Shown one piece after another: positions 48,579 to 57,761 of a DNA stretch of 64,000 nt. The first letter of the stretch is position 1. The number at the start of each line of letters is the position of its first letter. The translations under genes were made by a program, and so were the position numbers. The notes under the pieces are model-generated. The model did no database searches and was not told where the DNA came from. It saw only the letters and a list, made by a program, of their open reading frames with translations. Source of the DNA: Nannocystis pusilla (GTDB lineage: Bacteria > Myxococcota_A > Polyangia > Nannocystales > Nannocystaceae); assembly GCF_020073745.1 (NCBI RefSeq), contig NZ_JAIRAU010000049.1:62001-126000 (forward strand), read 5' to 3'.

Positions 48579-49325
48579 TCACTGCCGCGTCTCGACGTAG
48601 CCCTTCGGCACCACGTACTTGAAGTCCTTCGCGACCTGATTCTGGTTGCTGGCGACGTCGGTCAGCACGAAGTGATTGGTGCTGTTGTCCTGGGCGCGGA
48701 CCACGAACGAATCGACCCGCCCGGTGAGGTCGTCGACGACCAGCAGCAAGGACTTGTAGTGCGGGTTCTGCTCCTTGGGCTTGAGCTCGATGACCTTGTG
48801 CCCCGGCATCCCGTACGACTTGGCCTGCTTGTCCGGCGCCATCCGCACCTTGAACTCCTTGATCAGCTTCTGCCCGCCGAACAAGAACTTCATCGCCCCC
48901 GCGAGGTTCGAGTTGCCCTCGACCTTCTGGCTCACGACCTGGCGCGTGTCGTGCTCGACCACCCACAGCTTCTGGCCGTCGACGTAGAAATCGGGGTCGG
49001 CCTTGCCCTCGTAGTCCCACACCATCATGCCGGGCTTCTTGAGGCGGAGGTCGCCGGTGCTGACCGTGCGCGTGCCGTAGACCGGGTGCACGTAGGTCTG
49101 CTTGAACTTGCAGGTGAGGTCGGTGGTGCCGTCGTAGAACGACTGGACCGAGGCGAGCACCGCCGAGGCCGAGGGCTTGATGTCGGGCGCCGGCGCGGCG
49201 GCCACCTTCGTGGTCGCCTCCTGCGTGGTCACGCTCACGGGCAGCAGCGGAGCATCATTCGCCAGAGCGACATCGCTGCAGAAGAGGCCGAGAGAGAGCG
49301 CGCAGATCGAGGTGAACGGTTCCAT
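48579..49325 (-). CDS. lolA: Outer-membrane lipoprotein carrier protein LolA
   Basis: 248 residues from ATG 49325, preceded by GGAGCTCACC. Signal peptide to about residue 22, a variable Ala/Pro-rich stretch, then the LolA barrel (about 50-248): SVQSFYDGTTDLTCKFKQTYVHPVYGTR, TGDLRLKKPGMMVWDYEGKADPDFYVDGQKLWVVEHDTRQV, and LLLVVDDLTGRVDSFVV strands. The KKPGMMVWDY block is diagnostic. Shuttles lipoproteins from the inner-membrane LolCDE to the outer membrane, fitting the many lipoprotein genes here. Lies directly downstream of ftsK on the same strand (164-bp gap), an arrangement also common in proteobacteria. Confidence 0.93.
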   Translation of the reverse strand: MEPFTSICALSLGLFCSDVALANDAPLLPVSVTTQEATTKVAAAPAPDIKPSASAVLASVQSFYDGTTDLTCKFKQTYVHPVYGTRTVSTGDLRLKKPGMMVWDYEGKADPDFYVDGQKLWVVEHDTRQVVSQKVEGNSNLAGAMKFLFGGQKLIKEFKVRMAPDKQAKSYGMPGHKVIELKPKEQNPHYKSLLLVVDDLTGRVDSFVVRAQDNSTNHFVLTDVASNQNQVAKDFKYVVPKGYVETRQ

Positions 49326-49489
49326 GGTGAGCTCCTGGGGCGCGAGACCCCGTGGGCGTGCAGACGAGTGGATGCTGGGGGCGATTCACCGCCGCGCCGT
49401 CGCCGCGCGCGCGGCCGCGCAGACGGGCGCCGCGAGAGTCCTAGCACACTTCCAGGCGCGCAGGCCCGGGCGGCGGAGATCTCGCCGCC

Positions 49490-52405
49490 TCACGCGGCCT
49501 GGACGAACACCTCGCGCGGCGCTGTGCCCCGCGCCGGGCCGATCACGCCATCGGCCTCCATCATCTCGACGATCTTGGCCGCCCGGTTGTATCCGATGTT
49601 GAGCCGGCGCTGGATCATGCTGGTGCTGACCTTGCGCGTCTCGGCGACGATCTGGACCGCCTTGTCGTAGAGCGCATCGGCGCGCCGCTCGCTCGGCGCC
49701 TCATCCTCCTCCTCGTCGCGCTTGGCCGTGATCGCCAGGTTGTACGTCGGCCGCGCCTGCTTGCGGATGAACGCCACGACCTTGAGGATCTCGTCCTCGG
49801 ACACGTAGCAGCCGTGCACGCGCTGCGGCTGGCCGCCGCGGTCCATGTGCAGCATGTCGCCCATGCCGAGCAGCTGCTTGGCGCCCTTGCCGTCGAGGAT
49901 CGTGCGGCTGTCGATGTCGCTCGTCACCTGGAAGGCGATGCGCGACGGGAAGTTGTTCTTGATCGTGCCGGTGATGACATCGACGCTCGGCCGCTGCGTC
50001 GCCAGGATCAGGTGGATGCCGCACGCGCGCGCCTTGGCGGCGATCCGCGCGACGCTGGTCTCCACTTCCTTGCTGGCGACCATCATCAGGTCGGCGAACT
50101 CGTCGATGATGACGACGATGTACGGCATCTTCTCCGGCCTGTCGCCGACCTTGGCCCCGGTCGGCAGCCCGCCCATCGCCTCGACCGGCCCGTCCTCGTC
50201 GAAGCCGACGCCGCCGAGGAACTCGGCCGGGATCGCGTCCTCGCCCTCCTCGCGCGCGGCGGCGCTGGCGTCGGCCGCGGCCTCCTCGAGCGCCCGCTTC
50301 TCCGCCTCCCACTCGTCGAGCAGCTGCGGCAGCTTCTTGTTGTAGCCGGCGATGTCGCGCACCTGCGCGTCGGACAGCACGGCGTAGCGCCGCTCCATCT
50401 CGTCGACCGCCCAGCGCAGCGCCATGCTGGCCTGCTCGGCGTCGGTGATGACCGGCAAGAGCAGGTGCGGGATGTCCTTGTAGATGCTCAGCTCGAGCAT
50501 CTTCGGGTCGATCATGATCATGCGCACGTCCTCGGGCGTGCACGCGAACAGCAGCGAACAGATCATCGCGTTGACGCCGACCGACTTGCCCGAGCCGGTC
50601 GCGCCGGCGACGAGCAGGTGCGGCGCCTTGGCCAGGTCGATGGCGACCGGCTTGCCGGTGATGTTCTTGCCGAGCACCATCGGCAGCTTGCCGCCCCGCG
50701 CGGCCTCGAACGCCTCGCTCTCGAGGATCTCCTTGATCGAGACGGTCTCGCGGATGGCGTTCGGGACCTCGAAGCCGACGGTCGCCTTGCCCGGGATCGG
50801 CGCGAGGATGCGGATAGCGATCGCCTCGAGCGCCATGGCGAGGTCGTTCTCGAGGCTCTCGATGCGCGACAGCTTGACGCCCGGGTCGGGCTTGAACTCG
50901 TAGCGGGTGATCACCGGCCCCGGGTGGATCTTGGTGACCTTGCCGTTGACCTTGAACTGCGCCAGCGCGTGCTCGATGCGCTCGGCCTGCTCGAGCACGA
51001 AGTTCTTGTCGACCTCGACCGCCGGCGCGTCGGCGGCCTCGAACAGCTTCGACGGCGGCAGGTTGTACGGCCCAGAGGTGAGGCGCACGATGCCCGGGAT
51101 CGACGGCACGCGCTCGACCGGCTTGACGGCCGCGGCGGCGGGCGCGAGCGGCAGCTGCTCGGGCGCCCGCGCGGGCGCGCTCGCGGGCACGACCGGGGCT
51201 CTGGCGGCGATCGGCGGCGGCGCGCTCTCCTCCTCGTCGTCGAGCTCGGTCGTGACCTCGACGGTAGCCGCCAGCTCCTGCGGCCGCGGCGGCGCCTTCT
51301 TGCCGGCCTTGGCCTTCGCCGGCGTCGGGATCTCGGCTGGCTCTTCGATCCTGTCCTCTGCGACATGTCCCGGAGCCTCGTCGATGTCGGTCGACACCTC
51401 GGGCTCGACCTTGGCCGGCTTGCGGCGCCGCTTCGGCGCGACGTCGTCGGCGGGCTCGACCTTCGCGACCTCGGCCTTGCTCGCCTCGGCCTCGGGGCGC
51501 GCGGCCGTCAGCACGATCTCCGGCATGTCCTCGGGGCGGCGCGCGACCTTCCGGTTCTTGCGCGGCGCCTCGGCCACGGCGGCCGCGGGCAGCGCCGGCG
51601 CGGGCGCCTCCACCTCTTCCTCGGCGGCCTTGGTCTTCGGCTTGCGCCGGCGCTTGGGCTTCGGCTCCTCCTCGACCTCCTCCTCTTCTTCCTCTTCTTC
51701 TTCGGCCTCTTCCTCCTCGACCTCGTCCTCCTCGGCCTCCTCCTCTTCTTCCTCTTCCTCCTCGTCGTCCTCGGCCGCGTCGGCGCGGCCGCGCAGCGAC
51801 TCGCCGATGCCGACGAGGCCGCCCCACAGGTACTGGCCGATGGCGATAAAGCCGCGGCCGAGCATGCGCACGGCGGCGATCAGGTGTGCCGTCGACAGCG
51901 GCGTCGAGGCGAACAAACCGACGCACAGGAGCGCGCCGGCGATCAGGTAGGTACCTGCCCGATCGAACATGCCGAGGCCGATCTCGCCGAGCACCTCGCC
52001 GGCCAGGCCGCCGGCGGTGAAGCCGTAGATCCGGTAGGCCGGGAACATCACGTGCAGCAGCACGCAGCCGGCCACCGTCGCCAGCGAGAAGCCGAGGCCC
52101 TCGCCGGAGCGCAGCTCCATCGCGTCGCCCAGCAGCGCCTTGACGCCGAGGCCGAGCACGCCGAGCACTAGCAGGTACGAACCCATGCCGAGCGAGGCGT
52201 ACAGCGCCCCGGCGACCAGGCGGCCGACAGGACCCATCAACGTGCCGGTGCCGAACTGATACGAGAACAGTCCGCCGAGCATCAGCACGCCGATGGCGAG
52301 CAGCACCACGCCGAGGAACTCGCCCCACGGCCGTGGCAGCCCGGAAGAACTTTCGCGCACTCGCGCGTCTCGCGCAGAAGGAGAGTTGGCTCGTGGCTTG
52401 GCCAT
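49490..52405 (-). CDS. ftsK: DNA translocase FtsK/SpoIIIE
   Basis: 971 residues. Four N-terminal membrane helices (about 28-180). A very acidic stretch (about 212-247, nearly all Glu/Asp) and an Ala/Pro/Lys linker to about 435 follow. The motor: alpha domain, Walker A GATGSGKS (601-608), Walker B VVIIDEFADLMM (about 764-775), then LATQRPSVDVITGTIK. The C-terminal gamma winged helix (about 900-971: DALYDKAVQIV, QRRLNIGYNRAAKIVEMME) recognises polar chromosome sequences. An Ala/Glu-rich loop (about 697-755) interrupts the RecA core between the two Walker motifs, longer than in E. coli. Pumps DNA to resolve chromosome dimers at division. Two-core repeats occur in the linker (51350/51364) and membrane region (51954/51968). 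Confidence 0.96.
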   Translation of the reverse strand: MAKPRANSPSARDARVRESSSGLPRPWGEFLGVVLLAIGVLMLGGLFSYQFGTGTLMGPVGRLVAGALYASLGMGSYLLVLGVLGLGVKALLGDAMELRSGEGLGFSLATVAGCVLLHVMFPAYRIYGFTAGGLAGEVLGEIGLGMFDRAGTYLIAGALLCVGLFASTPLSTAHLIAAVRMLGRGFIAIGQYLWGGLVGIGESLRGRADAAEDDEEEEEEEEEAEEDEVEEEEAEEEEEEEEEVEEEPKPKRRRKPKTKAAEEEVEAPAPALPAAAVAEAPRKNRKVARRPEDMPEIVLTAARPEAEASKAEVAKVEPADDVAPKRRRKPAKVEPEVSTDIDEAPGHVAEDRIEEPAEIPTPAKAKAGKKAPPRPQELAATVEVTTELDDEEESAPPPIAARAPVVPASAPARAPEQLPLAPAAAAVKPVERVPSIPGIVRLTSGPYNLPPSKLFEAADAPAVEVDKNFVLEQAERIEHALAQFKVNGKVTKIHPGPVITRYEFKPDPGVKLSRIESLENDLAMALEAIAIRILAPIPGKATVGFEVPNAIRETVSIKEILESEAFEAARGGKLPMVLGKNITGKPVAIDLAKAPHLLVAGATGSGKSVGVNAMICSLLFACTPEDVRMIMIDPKMLELSIYKDIPHLLLPVITDAEQASMALRWAVDEMERRYAVLSDAQVRDIAGYNKKLPQLLDEWEAEKRALEEAAADASAAAREEGEDAIPAEFLGGVGFDEDGPVEAMGGLPTGAKVGDRPEKMPYIVVIIDEFADLMMVASKEVETSVARIAAKARACGIHLILATQRPSVDVITGTIKNNFPSRIAFQVTSDIDSRTILDGKGAKQLLGMGDMLHMDRGGQPQRVHGCYVSEDEILKVVAFIRKQARPTYNLAITAKRDEEEDEAPSERRADALYDKAVQIVAETRKVSTSMIQRRLNIGYNRAAKIVEMMEADGVIGPARGTAPREVFVQAA

Positions 52406-52517
52406 TTTCTCTGTGATCTCGCTGCGTTATGGCCCAGATTCCGGGCCCGGACCCGGAGGGTAAGCCGCGAAGTCGAGATGCGTCAAAAATTTGGCCGTCA
52501 TGGGATAGCCTTGCGCC

Positions 52518-53339
52518 ATGCGCAAGCTCGCCGTCCTCATGCTCCTGTCCACGCTGGCCATCTCCGGCTGTAAACGCAAAGAACTCGAGGCAGCCCTCGC
52601 GGAGACGCAGGCCAAGCTCGCCAAGACGGAGGGTGAGCTGCGCGACGAGCAAGGGAAGAACAAGCAGCTCAACGAGGAGAACACCTCGCTGAAGGACAAG
52701 ATCGCCCAGCTCGAGAAGGACGTGCAGCGCCTGGGCGGCGAGATCAAGGTGCTCGAGGAGCAGAACGCCGACCTCGCGCGCAAGGCCGGCGCCACCGCCG
52801 ACGAGCTCAAGAAGCTGCGCGACGAGAAGGCCAAGCGCCTGGCCGAGCTGCAGGTCTACAAAGACCTGTTCGCCAAGCTGAAGTCGCTCATCGACGCCGG
52901 CACCATCCAGGTCGAGGTCCGCAAGGGCCGCTTCGTCGTCAAGCTGGCCAGCAGCATCCTGTTCGACTCGGGCAAGACCGACCTCAAGCCCGAGGGCCAG
53001 GCCGCGCTGTCCAACCTCGCCGGCGCGCTCAAGAGCCTCACCGACCGCGAGTGGCTGGTCGCCGGCCACACCGACAACGTCCCGATCAAGACCGCCAAGT
53101 TCAAGAACAACTGGGAGCTGTCGACGGCCCGCTCGGTCGAGGTCGTGCAGTTCCTCGTCACCCAGGGCATGCCGCAGGGCACCCTCGGCGCCGCCGGCTA
53201 CGGCGACGTCGACCCGGTGGCCGACAACACCAGCGAAGATGGCAAGGCCAAGAACCGCCGCATCGAGATCGTCCTGATGCCGCTGCTCGGCGAGATCCCC
53301 GGCCTCAAGGAGATGCTCACCGGCGGCGGCCAGAGCTGA
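52518..53339 (+). CDS. OmpA-family lipoprotein with coiled coil
   Basis: 273 residues. Lipobox LLSTLAISGCK; then a long coiled coil (about residues 20-115, heptads of Leu/Ala with Glu/Lys) and an OmpA peptidoglycan-binding domain (about 130-255) with ILFDSGKTDLKPEGQ, VAGHTDNVPI, NWELSTARSVEVVQFL and AAGYGDVDPVADN, including the conserved Asp and Arg (HTDNV, NRRIEIVL). Tethers the outer membrane to peptidoglycan. Divergent from ftsK (112-bp gap) and followed by a strong terminator. Confidence 0.92.
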   Translation: MRKLAVLMLLSTLAISGCKRKELEAALAETQAKLAKTEGELRDEQGKNKQLNEENTSLKDKIAQLEKDVQRLGGEIKVLEEQNADLARKAGATADELKKLRDEKAKRLAELQVYKDLFAKLKSLIDAGTIQVEVRKGRFVVKLASSILFDSGKTDLKPEGQAALSNLAGALKSLTDREWLVAGHTDNVPIKTAKFKNNWELSTARSVEVVQFLVTQGMPQGTLGAAGYGDVDPVADNTSEDGKAKNRRIEIVLMPLLGEIPGLKEMLTGGGQS

Positions 53340-53362
53340 GCCTTCGCTCGCGAGTCACCGTG

Positions 53363-53390
53363 CGGCCGCCTGCGGGCGGCCGTCTTCGTT
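53363..53390 (+). terminator. Intrinsic terminator after OmpA lipoprotein gene
   Basis: Perfect 8-bp stem CGGCCGCC/GGCGGCCG, 4-nt loop TGCG, followed by TCTTCGTT; 24 bases after the stop codon. Confidence 0.75.
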
Positions 53391-53454
53391 GGGTCGCGCG
53401 CGGGCCCGAAAAATCGACGCCGTGGTGTGAACCTCGCCGGGGCTCGCGCGAATC

Positions 53455-53958
53455 ATGACGCGCACGACCATGACGGACGACGAACCCCGGGCGCGGTTTT
53501 TGGCGCTGCTGCGCGAGCACCAGAAGATCGTGCTCAAGGTCGCCAGCGTGTACGCGCGCGGCGCCCAGGACCGCAACGACCTCGCGCAGGAGATCGCCGT
53601 CCAGCTGTGGCGCTCGTTCCCCCGCTACGACCCGGAGCGGCGCTTCTCGACGTGGATGTACCGCGTCGCCCTCAACGTCGGCATCTCGTTCGCGCGGCGC
53701 GAGCGGGCCCGCGACGGCCGCTTCGAGCCGCTCGCCGACCCGGGCGACGTCGCCGCCGACAGCGACGAGCCCGACGAGCGGCTCAAGCAGCTTCACGCGG
53801 TGATCGCCGGGCTCGCCGAGCTCGACCGGGCGCTCATCGTCCTCTACCTCGAGGAGCGCCCGCACAGCGAGATCGCGGCGATCCTCGGCATCAGCGAGAC
53901 CAACGTGGCGACCAAGCTCGGCCGCCTCAAACAGCGCCTGCGCGGGCGGATGACGTGA
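53455..53958 (+). CDS. ECF RNA polymerase sigma factor
   Basis: 167 residues (ATG 53470 is a possible later start). Region 2: FLALLREHQKIVLKVASVYARGAQDRNDLAQEIAVQLW with RFSTWMYRVALNVGISFARRERA (-10 recognition helix). Region 4: ELDRALIVLYLEERPHSEIAAILGISETNVATKLGRLKQRLR, the -35 helix-turn-helix. No extra domain. The next gene starts three bases after its stop and is an expected anti-sigma factor, so the pair forms one signalling operon. The target promoter is not identified here. Confidence 0.93.
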   Translation: MTRTTMTDDEPRARFLALLREHQKIVLKVASVYARGAQDRNDLAQEIAVQLWRSFPRYDPERRFSTWMYRVALNVGISFARRERARDGRFEPLADPGDVAADSDEPDERLKQLHAVIAGLAELDRALIVLYLEERPHSEIAAILGISETNVATKLGRLKQRLRGRMT

Positions 53959-53960
53959 CC

Positions 53961-54611
53961 ATGGAACTCGACGACCTCAAGCAAGCCTGGCGAGCCCTCG
54001 ACCGCAAGCTCGAGCTGCAGGGCGCGCTGCAGCTGCAACTCCTCCACGAACGCGCGATCGGCCGCGCCCGCTCGCGCCTGCGCCCACTGGTGTTCGGGCT
54101 GTGGTGCCAGACGCTGATCGGCGGCGCGTTCATCTTCGTGTTCGCGTCGTTCTGGGTGAACCACCGCGACAACCTGCCCCTCATGCTGTGTGGCATCGCC
54201 CTGCAGGTCTACATGATCGGCATGGTCGTCCTCGGCGCGCGCGAGCTGGCGATGGTCCGCGCGATCGATCCGGGCGACCCGGTGGTGCTCAATCAACGCC
54301 GCCTGGCCGAGCTGAGCGCCTGGCGGGTGCGCACCTCGCCGTGGCTGGGGCTGCCGTGGGCGCTGTTGTGGATCCCGCTGGTCATCTGCCTGGCCGCGAG
54401 CAACGGCGACGATCTGATCGCGCGCGCCCCGGAGTTCGTGATCCTGCAGTTCGTGATCGGCGGGGTCACCCTGGCGGCGATCTTGCTGTTCCTCCGCTGG
54501 GCGCGGTCGCGCCCGCAGCTGCAGGCCGCGCTCGATCGCAGCGCCAGCGGCAGCAGCGTCGAACGGGCCCGCGCCGCCCTCGACGCGATCGAGCGCTTCG
54601 CGCAGGAGTGA
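53961..54611 (+). CDS. Membrane anti-sigma-factor-like protein
   Basis: 216 residues from ATG 53961, two bases after the sigma-factor stop. N-terminal MELDDLKQAWRALDRKLELQG is the short helical region seen in membrane proteins co-encoded with ECF factors. Four membrane helices follow (about 42-60, 66-88, 126-145, 157-178), ending in a charged cytoplasmic tail. Presumed to hold the sigma factor at the membrane; no zinc HxxxCxxC motif. Ends at a nested inverted repeat (54606-54633). The anti-sigma role rests on gene order plus topology. Confidence 0.75.
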   Translation: MELDDLKQAWRALDRKLELQGALQLQLLHERAIGRARSRLRPLVFGLWCQTLIGGAFIFVFASFWVNHRDNLPLMLCGIALQVYMIGMVVLGARELAMVRAIDPGDPVVLNQRRLAELSAWRVRTSPWLGLPWALLWIPLVICLAASNGDDLIARAPEFVILQFVIGGVTLAAILLFLRWARSRPQLQAALDRSASGSSVERARAALDAIERFAQE

Positions 54612-54633
54612 TGCATCACTCGCGCTACGCGAG
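54606..54633. terminator. Nested inverted repeats between convergent genes
   Basis: GAGTGATGCATCACTC (54606-54621) is a perfect 16-bp palindrome containing the TGA of the upstream gene. It overlaps CTCGCG-CTA-CGCGAG (54619-54633), whose loop holds the stop of the convergent gene 54625-55113. A possible bidirectional terminator; no T-run. Confidence 0.4.
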
Positions 54634-55113
54634 CACGCGCAGGCGCCTGCGCTCGACCAGCTCGAGCTGGACGCGCAGGTTGGCCTGGCCGGCGACGTGC
54701 CAGCGGTCGCCGGGCGTCGATGGTTGCACCTGCAACAGCGGCGTGCCGGGCAGCTCGGTCAGCGGCTCGCCGTCGTCGTCGCGCACGTGGTAGAGCGCGG
54801 CGTAGGGCGCGTTGGCGATCGAGCCGTGGATGATGAGCTGCACGTCGAGCAGGCCGCGGCGCGAGGCGACCCGCAGGACCTCGCTGCAGCGGCTGCGCGG
54901 CACGCGGTACAGCCGCGGGGCCGGCTCGAGGTCGCGGCGGTAGGCGATCGTCGGCCCGAGCACCGCGTTGCGGTTGAGCTGCAGCTCGACGCGGATCCCC
55001 TGCGCGGGCGGCTCCTCCGGCGACGGCGGCCGCTCGAGCGACACCCAGCGCAGCCAGACCGCGAACGCGTCGCGGTCGAGATCGAAGGACAGGCGCGGGT
55101 AGACCACCTCCAC
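54625..55113 (-). CDS. Hypothetical protein
   Basis: 162 residues from GTG 55113 (MEVVYPRLSFDLDRDAFAVWLRWV). No signal peptide or membrane helix. Mixed alpha/beta sequence with repeated charged beta strands (RVELQLNRNAVLG, LDVQLIIHGSIANAPYAALYHV, LRVQLELVERRRLRVLA), perhaps a C2- or PilZ-like barrel; no conserved motif was recognised. Lies between the anti-sigma gene (convergent) and the CoA ligase (divergent, 131 bp). Function unknown. Confidence 0.65.
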   Translation of the reverse strand: MEVVYPRLSFDLDRDAFAVWLRWVSLERPPSPEEPPAQGIRVELQLNRNAVLGPTIAYRRDLEPAPRLYRVPRSRCSEVLRVASRRGLLDVQLIIHGSIANAPYAALYHVRDDDGEPLTELPGTPLLQVQPSTPGDRWHVAGQANLRVQLELVERRRLRVLA

Positions 55114-55244
55114 GGCGCGGGGAACATACCTCAGCTCGCGCCTCGGCCCAACGCGGCGGGCGCAGCGACCGGTCCTCCGTGAGGCCCCGCACCCGCCCGC
55201 CGCTGCCCCGGCCCGCGGGGCCTGTGGGATTTTCGCCGCGACTC

Positions 55245-56825
55245 ATGCACGCGCCGATCGTCGTCCCGGATCGCCTGAACATGGCCGAGTGGTTCCTCGA
55301 CGCCCGCGTCGCCGAGGGCCTCGGCGACAAGACCGCGATCTACTGCGGCGAGGCGCAGGTGACCTACCGCGAGCTGGTGGCTGCCTCGTGCCGCGTGACC
55401 AATCTGCTGCGCTCGCTCGGCCTGCGCATCGAGGACCGCGTGCAGCTGCTCCTGCTCGACACGCCGGAGTTCGCGGCGGCCTACTTCGGCATCCTGCGCG
55501 CCGGCTGCGTGGCGGTGCCGACCAACACCTGGCTGCTGCCGGCCGACTACGCCTACTACCTCGAGTACGCGCGGCCGCGGGCGGTGATCGTCGACGCCGA
55601 GGTCTACCCGCAGCTCGAGCCGGTGTGGCGCGACGCGCCCTACCCGCCGATCGTCATCGTCGTCGACCGCGGCGGCGCGCCTGTCCCGAAGGGCACCCTC
55701 GACTGGCACGCCGAGCTGGCCCGCCAGCCCGACAGCGCGCGCACCGAGCCGACCTACCGCGACGACTTCGCCACCTGGCTGTCGTCGTCGGGCTCGACCG
55801 GCAAGCCGAAGTGCGTCGTGCACATGCACCACGACTTCGTGTGGAACACGATCGCCTACGCCCAGCGGACCCTCGGCATCAAGCGCGAGGACGTCACGAT
55901 CTCGGCGCCGAAGCTGTTCTTCGGCTACGCGCTCGCCAGCAACATGCTGTTCCCGTTCAGCGTCGGCGGCAGCTGCGTGCTGGTGCCCGAGCGGGTCGCG
56001 CCGGAGCGGTGGTACGGCCTGATCGAGAGGTACCGCGCGACCCAGTTCGTGACCGTGCCGACGACCATCGCCAAGATGCTCGACCACCTCGACGAGGCCG
56101 GGCGGCGCGACCTGTCGTCGCTGCACTCGCTGGTCAGCGCCGGCGAGGCGCTGCCGTCGCGGCTGTACCGCCTGTGGAAGCAGTCGACCGGGGTCGAGAT
56201 CTACGACGGCATCGGCTCGGCCGAGATGTTCCACGTCTACATCACCAACCGCCCCGGCGACGTCAAGGACGGCAGCCTCGGCAAGATCGTCGACGGCTAC
56301 ACCTACCGCCTGATCGACGACGACGGCCGCGACGTGCCGCCCGGCGAGATCGGCACGCTCGTGATCACCGGGCCCTCGGCCGGCCAGGGCTACTGGCGCA
56401 TGCGCGACCAGAGCCGCGCGACCTTCTGGGGCGACTCGGTCAAGGGCGCCGACAAGTTCCTCGTCGACCAGGACGGCTACTTCTGGTTCTGCGGCCGCGG
56501 CGACGACATGCTCAAGTGCTCGGGCGTGTACGTCTCGCCGGTCGAGGTCGAGAACTGTCTCCTGGGCCATCCGGCCGTGCACGAGGCCGGCGTGGTCGGC
56601 TACCGCGACGCCGACGGGCTCGAGCGCGCGGTCGCCTACGTCGAGCTGGCCGCCGGGCACAGCCCCGGCGAGGCGCTGGCCGCCGAGATCCTGGCCCACG
56701 CGCGCGCCAACATCGCCGCGTTCAAGGCCCCGCGCCGGGTCGAGTTCGTGGCCGCGCTGCCGCGCACCGAGACCGGAAAGATCAAGCGCGGCGAGCTGCG
56801 CAAGCTGGCGGCGGCGCTCGGCTGA
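55245..56825 (+). CDS. Benzoate/4-hydroxybenzoate-CoA ligase family enzyme
   Basis: 526 residues from ATG 55245; the frame extends upstream but this start gives the normal N-terminus MHAPIVVPDRLNMAEWFLD. An adenylate-forming enzyme of the benzoate-CoA ligase group: AMP loop SSSGSTGKPKCVVH (about 184-197), FFGYALASNMLFPFSVGGSCVL, YDGIGSAEMFHVYITN and the C-terminal hinge and Lys in RTETGKIKRGEL. The AEMFHV pocket motif is typical of aryl-CoA ligases. Activates benzoate-type acids with ATP and CoA. Could feed the 4-hydroxybenzoyl-CoA reductase operon at 37-40 kb. Substrate choice (benzoate, 4-hydroxybenzoate or other) is not settled. Confidence 0.87.
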   Translation: MHAPIVVPDRLNMAEWFLDARVAEGLGDKTAIYCGEAQVTYRELVAASCRVTNLLRSLGLRIEDRVQLLLLDTPEFAAAYFGILRAGCVAVPTNTWLLPADYAYYLEYARPRAVIVDAEVYPQLEPVWRDAPYPPIVIVVDRGGAPVPKGTLDWHAELARQPDSARTEPTYRDDFATWLSSSGSTGKPKCVVHMHHDFVWNTIAYAQRTLGIKREDVTISAPKLFFGYALASNMLFPFSVGGSCVLVPERVAPERWYGLIERYRATQFVTVPTTIAKMLDHLDEAGRRDLSSLHSLVSAGEALPSRLYRLWKQSTGVEIYDGIGSAEMFHVYITNRPGDVKDGSLGKIVDGYTYRLIDDDGRDVPPGEIGTLVITGPSAGQGYWRMRDQSRATFWGDSVKGADKFLVDQDGYFWFCGRGDDMLKCSGVYVSPVEVENCLLGHPAVHEAGVVGYRDADGLERAVAYVELAAGHSPGEALAAEILAHARANIAAFKAPRRVEFVAALPRTETGKIKRGELRKLAAALG

Positions 56826-56832
56826 GTCACGA

Positions 56833-56864
56833 CATGACCCGAAGGACATGGCCCATTCACCATG
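56833..56864. repeat. 14-bp-period array ending in a start codon, 3 cores
   Basis: CATG at 56833, 56847 and 56861, 14 bp apart. The last core supplies the ATG start of the creatininase-family gene (56862), so the repeat occupies the whole 36-bp space between two genes and their ribosome site. Confidence 0.85.
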
Positions 56865-57638
56865 GCTGAACAGACACCCGGCATCTTCGTCCGCTTCGCC
56901 GAGCTGAGCTACCCCGAGGTCGAGCGGCTGCTGACCGGGTCGGAGCGGAAGGTCGCGCTGCTGGCGGTCGGCAGCACGGAGGCCCACGGCCCGCACCTGC
57001 CGCTCTCGACCGACAGCCTGATCGGCGAGGCGGTGGTCGAGCGGGCGGCGGCCGAGCTGGCGGCGCGCGGCCACCTCGCGGCCGCGCTGCCGCCGATCCA
57101 CTACGCGGTGACCGAGTGGGCGCGCGACTTCGCCGGCTCGACCTCGATCGACGCCGAGGTCGCGATCGGCATGGTCCTCGGGACATGTCGCGCGGCGCGG
57201 GCGACGGGCTTCGACCGCGTCGTCGTGTTCACGGCCCACCTCGAGCCCGACCACATCGCCTCGCTGCGCGAGGTGGCGAGGCGCTACGCCGAGGCCACGG
57301 GCGAGGCCCTGCTGTTCGTCGACACCACCCGGCGCGCGCTCGCGGCTCGCCTGACGCCGGAGTTCCAGAGCGGCTCGTGTCACGCCGGCCGCTACGAGAC
57401 CAGCCTCGTGCTGGCGATCCGCCCCGACCTCGTGCGCATGGAGCTGGCCGCGGCGCTGCCCGAGCACGTCGTGCCGCTCGCCGAGCACATCCGCGCCGGC
57501 AAGCGCGGCTTCCTCGAGTGCGACATGCCGCGCGCCTACTGCGGCGCGCCGGCGCTGGCGACCGCCGAGGAGGGCCGCGAGATCCTCGCCACCCTCGCCA
57601 CCCTCGTCGTCGAGGCCGTGGTCGCCTCGTTCGCGTGA
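56862..57638 (+). CDS. Creatininase-family amidohydrolase
   Basis: 258 residues. Creatinine amidohydrolase fold: VALLAVGSTEAHGPHLPLSTDS (metal ligands E, H, D), a conserved strand RVVVFTAHLEPDH and FQSGSCHAGRYETSLVLAIRP (HAG...E), all in family order. Members hydrolyse cyclic amides or act in cofactor pathways (creatininase, MftE, ArfB, 3-dehydro-scyllo-inosose types). Downstream of the CoA ligase in the same direction with 36 bp between; a shared aromatic-pathway role is possible but unsupported. Its start lies in a repeat array, and a two-core repeat (57170/57184) crosses the LGTCRAARATG helix without disturbing it. Confidence 0.88.
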   Translation: MAEQTPGIFVRFAELSYPEVERLLTGSERKVALLAVGSTEAHGPHLPLSTDSLIGEAVVERAAAELAARGHLAAALPPIHYAVTEWARDFAGSTSIDAEVAIGMVLGTCRAARATGFDRVVVFTAHLEPDHIASLREVARRYAEATGEALLFVDTTRRALAARLTPEFQSGSCHAGRYETSLVLAIRPDLVRMELAAALPEHVVPLAEHIRAGKRGFLECDMPRAYCGAPALATAEEGREILATLATLVVEAVVASFA

Positions 57639-57761
57639 GCGAGCAACTTGCCCTGCCCTCGCCGGCTCGACAGGTCGAAGCATCCTTCGTCTGCCGCGGC
57701 CGTGACGCCGGGCCCTCCACGAGCCCGCACGCAGCCGTCGCGCCGGTGTATCCTCGCCGCG

